Program-made: the position numbers and the translations under genes
Assembly: GCA_016188965.1 (NCBI GenBank)
Contig: JACPGT010000011.1
Span: 37,632-101,631 of the forward strand
DNA: 64,000 bases
DNA from: Microcaldota archaeon
Lineage (GTDB): Archaea; Micrarchaeota; Micrarchaeia; Norongarragalinales; Norongarragalinaceae
Direction: 5' to 3'
Notes under the pieces: generated by a model
Databases searched by the model: none
Told to the model about the DNA's origin: nothing
The model's input: only the letters and a program-made list of their open reading frames with translations
In this document: one piece after another, positions 9,921-17,770 of the stretch
How the letters are laid out: the number at the start of each line of letters is the position of its first letter
Numbering within the stretch: position 1 is the stretch's first letter

Positions 9921-10268
9921 ATGAAAATCGAACGAAAGGTCCAAGAGATTTCGCCGTCGGCTTCGACTCACCAACAATACGATCCGGGAAAAGAAGAAGC
10001 CAAACGGTTCGGCATGTGGCGCCAAGCCATCATCGACAACAACCGCCGCGGCGGATTTCCGTTTTCTCACCACGTCATCCGCGTGCTCAAGGCCCATGTT
10101 CAGCCACCAGGAGAGCCGCAAAAGGCACCTTCACCGACCGAACAACCCAGTCGTCAAGTGGACGTACTCCCGGAAGAACAAAAACGCGCCGTGGTTCAAG
10201 CCGCGATAAAAATTCGAAGCCGCGGGTGGAAGCCCGAAGACGACGCTAGAAAGGCGTACGAAGATTAA
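9921..10268 (+). CDS. Hypothetical hydrophilic protein, 115 aa
   Basis: The ATG directly follows the stop of the BofA-like gene, so the two are probably co-transcribed. The protein is charged and soluble, with a disordered Pro/Gln-rich middle (about residues 60-80) and a helical C-terminus containing EEQKRAVVQAAIKI. I do not recognise the family. Its last four bases overlap the convergent RPA-like gene. Confidence 0.55.
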   Translation: MKIERKVQEISPSASTHQQYDPGKEEAKRFGMWRQAIIDNNRRGGFPFSHHVIRVLKAHVQPPGEPQKAPSPTEQPSRQVDVLPEEQKRAVVQAAIKIRSRGWKPEDDARKAYED

Positions 10269-11476
10269 ACCATCCAGCCCAATACGGCTTTTCCGACGAG
10301 TTCTTTCTGGCCCGTGCGGGCGCTTTCTTTGGCGTACGCCGTGAGCCGCACGGTCTTGCCGACGAGGTAGTCCCGCTTCAGTTGGGACAGCAGGTTCAAA
10401 TCCGTCGTATTTTTGGCACCCAACAATTCAGTGGCTGCTGCGTCGAACAGCACGGCACGCATGGGGCCCGAAGCATCGGACACTTCCAGCGACACGTAGA
10501 CCAGCGAAAAGAAGTCCTGCGAACCGCAAGCGCACACGTCTTTTTTCTCGGCGCTCTTGGCACCGCAAGATCTGCACTTGTGCTGCCGCTGCGCGTCCAG
10601 CACCTTGTCGATGCGGACTTCAACGGGCGCGTCGGACGCGTCCAAAGCGGCCAACGTCTTGGGGACGGCGGCCTGCATTTCGACTAAGTCGTGGTTGGCA
10701 GGATTCGGCAAAAGACGGCCGGACCACGAAACATTGATTTCGCCGTTTTTCAGCACCGCGCCTTCGATTTTCACTGCCTCGCCGATCTGCAAGGATTGTG
10801 CGACGTGGGCGTTCTCATCCCAGCACGCGGCAGCCAGACGCGTGGCGCCGTCTGACAGCGTGATCTTGGACAAATAGCCGGCCTTATTCTGGCGTCGGAA
10901 TTCCTTCAACGACTGCTTATCCAACACGCGTGCAAACACGTCGGCTTCCTCGCCTTCGCGCAGTTCGGCCAGGCGGCGGGGCACGACGGGGGACAGCGGA
11001 AGGTTCGCACCGGCGGATTCCGTGGCGTCCGCCACCCAAAATTCGGACGACAGCCGCGAATGAAGCTCTAGGGGATTCTGGATTTTGACGAAGACGTCCT
11101 TGAGGCACAACACGTCGTTGCGCTGGATGCCCGAAGCGGCGTCGACGTCGGAGTTCCACAACACCAGGTCCGCCGCAAAGGTGGCGTCGGCGACGCGGAG
11201 CTTGCAGAGCCGGCCGGAGCGCTCCGCGTTCTGGAAGCGTTTGGGTGAAAAGACGGCGAGCACGCGCACCTGGCAGGATAACGAGGATCCGGCTTGCGCC
11301 GACGATAAGGGAAAGAACTCGACGGGCAAGCGAGGAGTAGGGATGCCGTTTTCGTAGGCCAGCACGCGCAAGGCGGCGTCTTCCGTCAGGAGGCCGACGA
11401 ACTGCTCCTGTTTGCGGCGCACCGCGTCGTCCAGATTGTCGGCCGATAATCGCTGCAGGAGGGCATCTTTGAGCAT
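10265..11476 (-). CDS. RPA-like single-stranded DNA-binding protein (multi-OB, zinc finger)
   Basis: The protein has 403 residues. At least two and probably three OB-fold segments are visible, e.g. VRVLAVFSPKRF...KLRVADATFAADLVLW and EADVFARVLDKQSLKEF...KITLSDGATRLAAACW. They are followed by a zinc-ribbon-like CRSCGAK...CACGS segment (about 318-340) and a last OB strand set. This layout matches archaeal replication protein A (COG1599), which coats ssDNA in replication and repair. The start ATG sits almost on a TTTATAAA box, so either a short internal start or another promoter is used. Confidence 0.72.
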   Translation of the reverse strand: MLKDALLQRLSADNLDDAVRRKQEQFVGLLTEDAALRVLAYENGIPTPRLPVEFFPLSSAQAGSSLSCQVRVLAVFSPKRFQNAERSGRLCKLRVADATFAADLVLWNSDVDAASGIQRNDVLCLKDVFVKIQNPLELHSRLSSEFWVADATESAGANLPLSPVVPRRLAELREGEEADVFARVLDKQSLKEFRRQNKAGYLSKITLSDGATRLAAACWDENAHVAQSLQIGEAVKIEGAVLKNGEINVSWSGRLLPNPANHDLVEMQAAVPKTLAALDASDAPVEVRIDKVLDAQRQHKCRSCGAKSAEKKDVCACGSQDFFSLVYVSLEVSDASGPMRAVLFDAAATELLGAKNTTDLNLLSQLKRDYLVGKTVRLTAYAKESARTGQKELVGKAVLGWMV

Positions 11477-11638
11477 TTATAAAACCCGGCGGGTCATTAT
11501 GTTCCAAACACGGTCGCGTTGGAATTTGGGAACCGCCGGCCATAAAAACATGCGGCCGAAAAACGCCGCCGGAAAGTCGGTTCCCGCCTAATATGAGGCA
11601 ACGCTGCCGGAAAGCCGACGATTACAAGGTGCATCCCC

Positions 11639-12400
11639 ATGGGTCCGACCGAGAAGTACTACCACGAAAAACTCAAGGACAGCGGCGCGCTGTTCTTCGC
11701 GCTGATTGACCCGGACAAGCTGTCGATGGAAAAAGGAGCCCAAGCGGCCGTCCATGCCGAAGAGGCCGGTGCGGACGTCATCTTGGTCGGCGGCTCCATT
11801 GGCGCGCAAGGCCGGATCCTGGACGACACCGTCAAGATGATGCAGGATAAAATCGATTTACCCATCGTGTTGTACCCAGGCTCTCCCGCGGGCTTGACCG
11901 AATACGCCGATGCCGTGTACTTCATGCAGATGCTCAACTCGCGCGACGTCTACTGGCTAGCCGGTGCCCAAATCCAATCCGCCACGGTCGTGCAGCGCAT
12001 GAAACTCGAACCCATTCCCACGACGTACCTGGTGCTTTCGCCGGGCAAGGCCGTGGGCTGGATGGGCAACGCCAACCTGATTCCGCAGGAGCGCGGCGAC
12101 TTGGCGTACGCCTGCGCCCTGGCGGCTAAATATATGGGCTCGCGCGTGGTCATCACCGATTCGGGCTCCGGCGCGCCCACCATTCCGGAAGCGCCGTTCT
12201 TCGCCGCGGTCAAGAAAGCCTGCGGACCGGAAGTCCTCTATTTCTATGGCGGAGGCGTCAAAACGCCGGAAATGGCCGCTCACGTCATCAAATCCGGCGC
12301 GGACGGCGTGCAGATCGGCAACGCTTTCGAAGAGAGCGACCCGGCCAAGATGAAGAAGATGGTCGACGCCGTCAAAAAGGAAGGCAAGAAGAAGGTCTGA
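11639..12400 (+). CDS. Geranylgeranylglyceryl phosphate synthase
   Basis: The protein has 253 residues and is a TIM-barrel prenyltransferase of the PcrB/GGGPS family. Motifs include ALIDPDKL near the N-terminus, GADVILVGGSIG, VLYPGSPAGLTEYADAVYFMQMLNS, GKAVGWMGNANLIP and the phosphate-binding YFYGGGVKTPEMA...GADGVQIGNAF. It joins sn-glycerol-1-phosphate and geranylgeranyl diphosphate, the first committed step of archaeal ether lipids. The next enzyme in the pathway is at 28020-28832, so this organism probably builds its own membrane lipids. Confidence 0.93.
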   Translation: MGPTEKYYHEKLKDSGALFFALIDPDKLSMEKGAQAAVHAEEAGADVILVGGSIGAQGRILDDTVKMMQDKIDLPIVLYPGSPAGLTEYADAVYFMQMLNSRDVYWLAGAQIQSATVVQRMKLEPIPTTYLVLSPGKAVGWMGNANLIPQERGDLAYACALAAKYMGSRVVITDSGSGAPTIPEAPFFAAVKKACGPEVLYFYGGGVKTPEMAAHVIKSGADGVQIGNAFEESDPAKMKKMVDAVKKEGKKKV

Positions 12401-12402
12401 AA

Positions 12403-12555
12403 ATGAAGAATCGGGATCGACTCATTTTTGGCGCAATAGTTGGGGCAATACTAGGTACCCTCATCGCACCATACAATGCTACCATACCGCTAGCGCAATT
12501 TCTAATTTACTTCGCAATTGTAGGGGCAATAGTTTTTAGGCTAGTGAAGTTTTGA
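12403..12555 (+). CDS. Small two-helix membrane protein, 50 aa
   Basis: This ORF is too short for the ORF track. The ATG lies 2 nt after the GGGP synthase stop, and the stop overlaps the next gene in a TGATG arrangement, which supports translation. The protein starts MKNRDRLIFGAIVGAILGTL and has a second hydrophobic stretch ending in RLVKF. The sequence is much more AT-rich than its neighbours. Function is unknown. Confidence 0.5.
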   Translation: MKNRDRLIFGAIVGAILGTLIAPYNATIPLAQFLIYFAIVGAIVFRLVKF

Positions 12556-12887
12556 TGGCACTTCTACCAATTATTTTAGGAATCGCAGTAGTTGTAGCCT
12601 TGCTTTTCATGATTTATTGCCATATGAAAGAAATTGAACTTGATCTGAATCGTGCGGGCTACTTCGGATATGGGATATTAGCACTGCTTAGTGGGGCATC
12701 AATATTGATTGCAGTTTTTCTAAACGCATTTATTCCTCAGGAGCTGCAAAAAATGTTTGAAATTAACTTGTCGGGATTCAATGACTTTTTACTTCCTTTG
12801 TTTATTGGTGGATTGATGAGCACGGTAAATGGAATTAGTACTACAAAAAAAGCATTTTCAAAAGACCTAAAAAAAACCGCAGAATAG
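12555..12887 (+). CDS. Membrane protein with three predicted helices
   Basis: It has 110 residues from the ATG at 12555, which overlaps the stop of the preceding micro-gene (TGATG); a TTG three bases earlier is the start in the ORF track. Hydrophobic segments lie near residues 2-22, 38-60 and 80-97. It carries a charged C-terminal tail ending KDLKKTAE. It forms an AT-rich pair with the gene before it, and both could be recently acquired. I recognise no family. Confidence 0.55.
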   Translation: MALLPIILGIAVVVALLFMIYCHMKEIELDLNRAGYFGYGILALLSGASILIAVFLNAFIPQELQKMFEINLSGFNDFLLPLFIGGLMSTVNGISTTKKAFSKDLKKTAE

Positions 12888-12949
12888 GTTGTGACTTAAA
12901 GCGTAATTTTTTCGAAAAGGTCACCGGCCAGCACCTCTCTTTTCCTTTA

Positions 12950-12977
12950 AATATATAAAGATATTCGGAGATATCTT
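12950..12977 (+). promoter_or_regulatory. TATA box and palindromic operator of a toxin-antitoxin pair
   Basis: A TTTAAATATATAAAG TATA region is immediately followed by a perfect inverted repeat, AAGATAT-(6)-ATATCTT (12958-12977). The palindrome overlaps the expected transcription start of the DUF4258/MqsA-like pair. That is where an autoregulatory antitoxin would bind. Confidence 0.55.
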
Positions 12978-12989
12978 AGTGATGATGTC

Positions 12990-13229
12990 TTGCAGAAAGG
13001 AGAGTACGAAGTCGAATTCAGCGGCCACGCCGTTTTTAGAGCCGAAAGCCGAAACGTGCCAAGTGACGTCATCGAATACGTTATTCAGACTGGAACCTTT
13101 CACCGGTTCGGAAAAGATATGGTAAAAATCAGAAAACCATGGGGTGGCCGAGTCATCACGTGCGTCGGACAAATCAAGGACCAACGAATCCGAATCATCA
13201 CGATCACATGCAGGAAGGCAAACCCATGA
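12990..13229 (+). CDS. DUF4258-type toxin (putative mRNA interferase)
   Basis: It has 79 residues. The ORF opens with a TTG; no in-frame ATG lies nearby. The core EFSGHAVFRAESRNVPSDVI plus a C-terminal beta sheet (VGQIKDQRIRIITI) matches small RelE/MqsR-like DUF4258 proteins that are usually toxins. The stop overlaps the start of the next gene as ATGA. The next gene has the MqsA/YgiT-type zinc finger, so the pair reads as toxin first, antitoxin second, as in mqsRA. RNase activity is inferred only. Confidence 0.65.
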   Translation: MQKGEYEVEFSGHAVFRAESRNVPSDVIEYVIQTGTFHRFGKDMVKIRKPWGGRVITCVGQIKDQRIRIITITCRKANP

Positions 13230-13531
13230 AAAAGAAAACCTGTTTTGAATGCGGCGGCCATTTGGAGCTATTCCGGAGCACTCGCAAAGGAGTGGCGTAC
13301 CAGGCATATCGGTGCAAGAAATGCGGAGAAGTTACGTTCGATATGCAACAAGCGGAAACCTACTGGAAAGCCGCCGAAGAATCCAAAAAAGTCACCTTTA
13401 GCCAATGGGGTCAAAGCCTTGGGCTTCGGATTCCCAAAGAATTGGTCAAGGCGCTTAAGCTCAAGCCCAAGCAAAGCGCCTGCATCTTTGCCGAGGACGA
13501 CGGTTTGCGAATCGTGCCGATTCCAGGTTGA
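13226..13531 (+). CDS. YgiT/MqsA-type zinc-finger antitoxin with AbrB-like tail
   Basis: The ORF track starts at 13139, but the ATG at 13226 overlaps the toxin stop (ATGA) and begins the recognisable domain, giving 101 residues. It starts MKKKTCFECGGHLEL and carries a second pair YRCKKCGEVTFD, a four-Cys zinc site as in MqsA/YgiT antitoxins. The C-terminal half (SQWGQSLGLRIPKELVKALK) looks like a SpoVT/AbrB swapped-hairpin DNA-binding domain instead of the HTH of bacterial MqsA. It probably neutralises the toxin and represses the operator upstream. Confidence 0.68.
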   Translation: MKKKTCFECGGHLELFRSTRKGVAYQAYRCKKCGEVTFDMQQAETYWKAAEESKKVTFSQWGQSLGLRIPKELVKALKLKPKQSACIFAEDDGLRIVPIPG

Positions 13532-13588
13532 ACAAAAACGAGCGAACAGCACGCCAACCCTTAAATCGGCGTTTTCCGTCTTTGCTTC

Positions 13589-14794
13589 ATGGCCGAATTC
13601 TTCTCCTCCGCCCTGCTGGCATTAGCGTTGGGCGGATTGATTGGCCTTGAGCGCGAGCGTTCGGGCCATCCTATGATGGGCGTGCGCAGCTTCGCGCTCT
13701 GCGGCCTGATGGGGTTCCTGGCCACGGTCTTGCCAGGATCCGAATGGACCATCCTGGCCGGATTCGCCGGCATCCTCGTGCTGTCCGCGCTGGTGTACCA
13801 CCTTAAGAGCGAACGCAAAAGCGTGGGCCACGGCATCACCACCGTCATCATGCTGCCCTTGACGTTCCTCTTCGGAGTCCTGGTGGGACTCGACTTGCGT
13901 CTGGAAGCGGCGGCCGTGGCTATCGCCGTCACGTTCATCCTGTTGGAGAAAAGCTACCTGCACCACGCCGCCAAAATGGTCACCAAGGAAGAAATGACGG
14001 ACTTGCTCGTCTTTGCCATCATCGCCTTTATCGCGTATCCCTTTATTCCGAAAGTGCCCATCTCGTTTCTGGACACGTCGTTAAGCCTGGAATACGCCTG
14101 GAAAGTCGTCACACTCATCACCGCCATCGCGTTCGGCTCGCACCTACTCGTCAAGTACACCAAGCATCAAGGCGCCGAAGCCGCCGCTTTTTTAGGCGCG
14201 ACCGTCAGTTCGTTGGCCACGCTGCTGATTTTCCTGCCGAAAGTGCGGGACGAACGGCACGTACTGTCCTTGAATCATCTCGTCAGCGTCGGCACCGTTG
14301 CAGGCTCCCTCTTCGTCCTGGCCATCATGTCTTCCGGCCTATTTGAAAAAGCGTTTTTGCCTTTGGGGTTCATGGGCGTCGTCTTTCTTGGCGCATACCT
14401 GACGTTCGGACCGCGCCTGCGCAACGAGGACGCGCCGTTGCAGCAGCGCGTGTTCTCGCTGGGATTCATCGCCAAATTCACGTTGGTCTTCCTGGCCGTT
14501 GGTATGTTGATCAACCTGCCGCACACCCCCCAGACGCTGTGGATTTCCGCATTCTTAGGCGGATTGCTTTCCTCCACGTCCGTCATCGCCAGCCTAGGCT
14601 ATCTTTTTACCGCCGGACAGGTCAGCACGTCCGGCGCCTTGACGGCCGCCGTCTTGAGCGTCATCGGCTCAAGCCTTTCTAAGTCTGCCGTCTCGTTTTC
14701 ACGCCATCCGCGGCATTGGGACCTCTGGAGTCCGGCCGTCCTCAGCCTGGTTTCCGGCGCCATCGTACTGGTCGCACAGTCCCTGCTGGGCTGA
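13589..14794 (+). CDS. MgtC/DUF4010 family membrane protein
   Basis: The protein has 401 residues and about 11-12 membrane segments. The N-terminal half has the MgtC-like motif LALGGLIGLERERSGHPMMG...RSFALCGLMGFLA. The C-terminal half, with FLGATVSSLATLLIFLPKVR and LGGLLSSTSVIASLGYLF, matches DUF4010. Members are integral membrane proteins of uncertain function, sometimes linked to magnesium homeostasis. A CTTAAATC box lies about 25 nt before the ATG, suggesting a leaderless transcript. Confidence 0.8.
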   Translation: MAEFFSSALLALALGGLIGLERERSGHPMMGVRSFALCGLMGFLATVLPGSEWTILAGFAGILVLSALVYHLKSERKSVGHGITTVIMLPLTFLFGVLVGLDLRLEAAAVAIAVTFILLEKSYLHHAAKMVTKEEMTDLLVFAIIAFIAYPFIPKVPISFLDTSLSLEYAWKVVTLITAIAFGSHLLVKYTKHQGAEAAAFLGATVSSLATLLIFLPKVRDERHVLSLNHLVSVGTVAGSLFVLAIMSSGLFEKAFLPLGFMGVVFLGAYLTFGPRLRNEDAPLQQRVFSLGFIAKFTLVFLAVGMLINLPHTPQTLWISAFLGGLLSSTSVIASLGYLFTAGQVSTSGALTAAVLSVIGSSLSKSAVSFSRHPRHWDLWSPAVLSLVSGAIVLVAQSLLG

Positions 14795-14848
14795 AAAACG
14801 GCCACAGGGACAAAAACAGTTTAACTTAGCCGCGTTCACCTTAAACCG

Positions 14849-15853
14849 ATGAAGACCATCGACGCGGGCCACGGCGGCGGACAAGTATTGCGCTCGGCCT
14901 TGAGCCTCGCCGCGTTGACCGGACAAGCCGTCCACATCACCCACATCCGCCAGAACCGGCCCAAACCCGGCCTGCAGCCGCAGCATTCGGCCTGCGTCAA
15001 CGCCGTAGCGGCCATCAGCGGCGGCATTTGCACCGGCAACGACATCGGCTCGCCCACCGTCACGCTGAAGCCCAAAGCCGTGCACGGCGGCGCGTATGAA
15101 TTCAACATCGGCACCGCCGGTTCGTGTTCCTTGCTGCTGCAATGCGTCTTGCCGCCGCTGTTGTTCGCACCCAAGGCCAGCACCGTGCGCATCGTCGGCG
15201 GCACCGACGTGCCATTCGCGCCGCCGGCGTACTTCCTGGACCGCATCTTTCTTGCGGCCATCCGGGCCACGGGGGCCGACGTTGCGCTGCGCATCGAACG
15301 CCACGGATTCTATCCCAAAGGCGGCGGCGTACTGGAGGCTGAAATTCGGCCCGCGCAAAAGCTCAAAGTCCTGGATTGGACCGCCCAGAAAGCCGTGGCA
15401 AAAGCCCACGCCATCATTTTATCCTGCGGATTGCCGGCGCACGTGGCCGAACGCGAAAAAACCGCGTTGATGGAAGCAGGAATCCACGACGTGCAAGTGG
15501 GGACGCCGCCGGCAACGGGTACTGGAAATGTCGTTTTCCTTCAGACCGACTACGCGCAGGCAGCAGCCATGGGTTTTGATGCTTTGGGGAAAATCAGAAA
15601 AAGTGCCGAAGCCGTGGCCCAAGAAGCGCTGGACAAGATGCAGGCCTTCGAAAAGACGGACGACGCGTGCGAGCCGCACCTGCTGGACCAACTGCTGCTG
15701 TACGCCGCAGTGGCGGACGGCCAAAGCCGCATCCGGTTGCACCATTTAAGCGAGCATGCCATCAGCAACCTCCGCGTGCTGCACGAAATGATGGGAACCG
15801 AGCACTCGTTTGACGGAAAAGTGCTGACGGTCCAAGGCAAAGCCCCGTGCTAG
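14849..15853 (+). CDS. rtcA: RNA 3'-terminal phosphate cyclase
   Basis: The protein has 334 residues. Family motifs seen are DAGHGGGQVLRSALSLAALTG at the N-terminus, RPKPGLQPQH, FNIGTAGSCSLLLQCVLP, GGTDVPFAPPAYF and GFYPKGGGVLEAEI. The catalytic His is expected in the C-terminal EPHLLDQLLLYAA region. It uses ATP to turn RNA 3'-phosphate ends into 2',3'-cyclic phosphates through a covalent AMP-histidine intermediate. It appears monocistronic. Confidence 0.93.
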   Translation: MKTIDAGHGGGQVLRSALSLAALTGQAVHITHIRQNRPKPGLQPQHSACVNAVAAISGGICTGNDIGSPTVTLKPKAVHGGAYEFNIGTAGSCSLLLQCVLPPLLFAPKASTVRIVGGTDVPFAPPAYFLDRIFLAAIRATGADVALRIERHGFYPKGGGVLEAEIRPAQKLKVLDWTAQKAVAKAHAIILSCGLPAHVAEREKTALMEAGIHDVQVGTPPATGTGNVVFLQTDYAQAAAMGFDALGKIRKSAEAVAQEALDKMQAFEKTDDACEPHLLDQLLLYAAVADGQSRIRLHHLSEHAISNLRVLHEMMGTEHSFDGKVLTVQGKAPC

Positions 15854-16024
15854 GCGATTGCTGGCACGGCAAACGAAAAAGGGCCCGCAAAAAAGCGGTC
15901 CAGGAGAAAAACAGGTATTTTTGTAAGAAAACGAGGCTTAAAACTGTCAAGAATGGAAAAACCACTCCAAACGTTTTGTTTTAATAATGCCTTGCGTCCT
16001 AAACGCATGAGAGGTGGGGTTTGA

Positions 16025-16411
16025 ATGACGGAACTGACTATAGTGGCCAAGGACCGCGTCGGCCTGCTGGCGGATATTTCCGACGCGCTAGCCAAAGACG
16101 GCATCAACATTGAATTCGTATCCGTCGAAGCCACGTCCAGTACGGCTATCGTCCACCTCAAAGTCGCCAATTCGCCGGCCGCCAAGAAAAGCCTCACGGC
16201 CGCGGGCTTCCGCGTAGTCGACAAGCACAACCTCCTGTTGCGCCTGAAGGACCGGCCAGGAGAACTGGCGAAGGTCAGCCGCAAACTGGCCGACTCCGGC
16301 ATCAACATCAAGAACGTCTACATCCTGGATGCCGCGAAAAACGAGAAGATCATGGCCATGGACACGTCGGACAACGCCAAGGCCCGCACCGTCCTCAAAT
16401 CATACCTGTAA
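16025..16411 (+). CDS. Tandem ACT-domain regulatory protein
   Basis: The protein has 128 residues made of two ACT domains: MTELTIVAKDRVGLLADISD (about 1-65) and LLLRLKDRPGELAKVSRKL (about 68-128). ACT domains bind amino acids or other small ligands; the ligand here is not evident. A purine-rich GAGGTGGGG lies 6-13 nt before the ATG, one of the few Shine-Dalgarno-like sequences in the window. No catalytic domain is attached. Confidence 0.8.
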   Translation: MTELTIVAKDRVGLLADISDALAKDGINIEFVSVEATSSTAIVHLKVANSPAAKKSLTAAGFRVVDKHNLLLRLKDRPGELAKVSRKLADSGINIKNVYILDAAKNEKIMAMDTSDNAKARTVLKSYL

Positions 16412-16455
16412 GCTAAACCAGGCAGCCGAAGACATCGGGCGCACACGCATGCCGG

Positions 16456-17304
16456 TCAACCGGCCACCAGCGCCCAGACCAAGTCGCCGAAAGCCAGGCT
16501 GAAAAGAAGGCCGGCCAGCAGGTAGGGCCCGAAGCGGGGTAGATGACGGTAGACGGGCACGGTCTTTCTTTTTTTGGCAGACATGAAGTTCTTCAGTTTT
16601 CCCATGGCGGGAATCGTCAACACGCGTTCCAATCCGAAGCGAGTCACGTCCTTTTTGTCCAGTTTTTCCAAAGCCAAGACGTCTTCATCCAGGAGTTGGC
16701 CCAGCGTCTGTGGCGCGACGACGGCGTAATCCACCACGTCTTGGCGGTAGATTAGATAGAATGCGGCGGGAATCCCAAAAAGCATGATGAACGCCTGGCC
16801 GGACATGCCGAAGGGCAGCAGTAGGGATAACGCCACGACGGCCGCGAAACCGGTCAGAAATAAAGCCGCTTTCTTTCCGGGAAACTTTCCGCGTTGCCGC
16901 AGCAAGTCGGCATACCAAAGTGCCGAGCCGGCGGATGCTAAAAGCGACGCTGCCAGAAAGACGCTTAACACGAAAGGCCAGAACACCGGAGTGCGAACAA
17001 AGGGAGAAACGGGCAGCCATAGCGCCAAGCCGGACAGCAGCAAGACGTCCCCGCCGCCGAATTGGCCGGCGCGGTACGAAAAGTAGCCCACGATGCCGAT
17101 GAGGGCGGCGGCCAGCACTGGCGGCCACATCTGGGAAAAAGGAAGGAAGAACACGTTCCAAAGCAGTCCGGTAGCCAGGAAAGCGTACAGCACGCGTTCG
17201 TCCATGAAACTGGTTTTGTGGTCCTGCCAGGCCAATACGGCCGTGACCAAGACGGCGACAAAGACACGGATCCAGGCGTCAAACGGCAGTGCATCGAACA
17301 ACAT
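16456..17304 (-). CDS. A24 prepilin peptidase (EppA/FlaK-like)
   Basis: The protein has 282 residues and about 7-8 membrane helices. The two catalytic aspartates of A24 aspartyl proteases are visible: D28 in LAWQDHKT and D86 in the GxGD motif (QFGGGDVLLL). Such enzymes cut the basic n-region from class III signal peptides before secretion or pilus assembly. The two proteins at the left end of the window carry or probably carry such signals, and a type II/IV secretion ATPase lies 2 kb away. Together they suggest a surface-structure system. A soluble C-terminal loop with DEDVLALEKLDKKDV is present. Confidence 0.8.
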   Translation of the reverse strand: MLFDALPFDAWIRVFVAVLVTAVLAWQDHKTSFMDERVLYAFLATGLLWNVFFLPFSQMWPPVLAAALIGIVGYFSYRAGQFGGGDVLLLSGLALWLPVSPFVRTPVFWPFVLSVFLAASLLASAGSALWYADLLRQRGKFPGKKAALFLTGFAAVVALSLLLPFGMSGQAFIMLFGIPAAFYLIYRQDVVDYAVVAPQTLGQLLDEDVLALEKLDKKDVTRFGLERVLTIPAMGKLKNFMSAKKRKTVPVYRHLPRFGPYLLAGLLFSLAFGDLVWALVAG

Positions 17305-17381
17305 GAAAAACCAACGTCAGGTGCGGGATGAGTAGAGGAAAGAATCCGGACGCTTTAATCCGTTTGCAGGCCGACGGCGCA

Positions 17382-17597
17382 TCATCCGAAGTCGAAATAG
17401 TCGTTGTCCACCGACCAGACGATGAACAGGATGCCCAAGAGGGCAGAGCCGAGGAAGTTGAAGTAGCCGAAGTAGCCTAACGCCAGCATGCCGAGGCCTG
17501 CGACCAGGAAGTGTGGTTTGATGCGGCCGTAACCGGGACGCGGGTCAGTCGGATCGCCGGGCGCGACTTTCGGCGCGGAGTGGTGCGGGTCAGACAT
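17382..17597 (-). CDS. Small membrane protein, 71 aa
   Basis: A hydrophilic Pro-rich N-terminus (SAPKVAPGDPTDPRPGYG) is followed by two hydrophobic segments (VAGLGMLALGYFGYF and LGSALLGILFIVWSV) and an acidic end, DNDYFDFG. It lies downstream of the SRP54 gene and upstream of the prepilin peptidase on the same strand. I do not recognise the family. Confidence 0.55.
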   Translation of the reverse strand: MSDPHHSAPKVAPGDPTDPRPGYGRIKPHFLVAGLGMLALGYFGYFNFLGSALLGILFIVWSVDNDYFDFG

Positions 17598-17770
17598 GGG
17601 AGGAACGAATCAGACAACGCAGGACGAATTGAAAAAGCAGACGGAAAGCGGAAAACGAGGTCCGTCGGGCACCCCGCGGGAAAAGAAGAAATGGACGCGG
17701 AGAAGAAAAATAATGCCGGTAAAGGGAAAAACGCGGCCGGAGAACGGAGAATCACCGAGTTTGGAAAACC

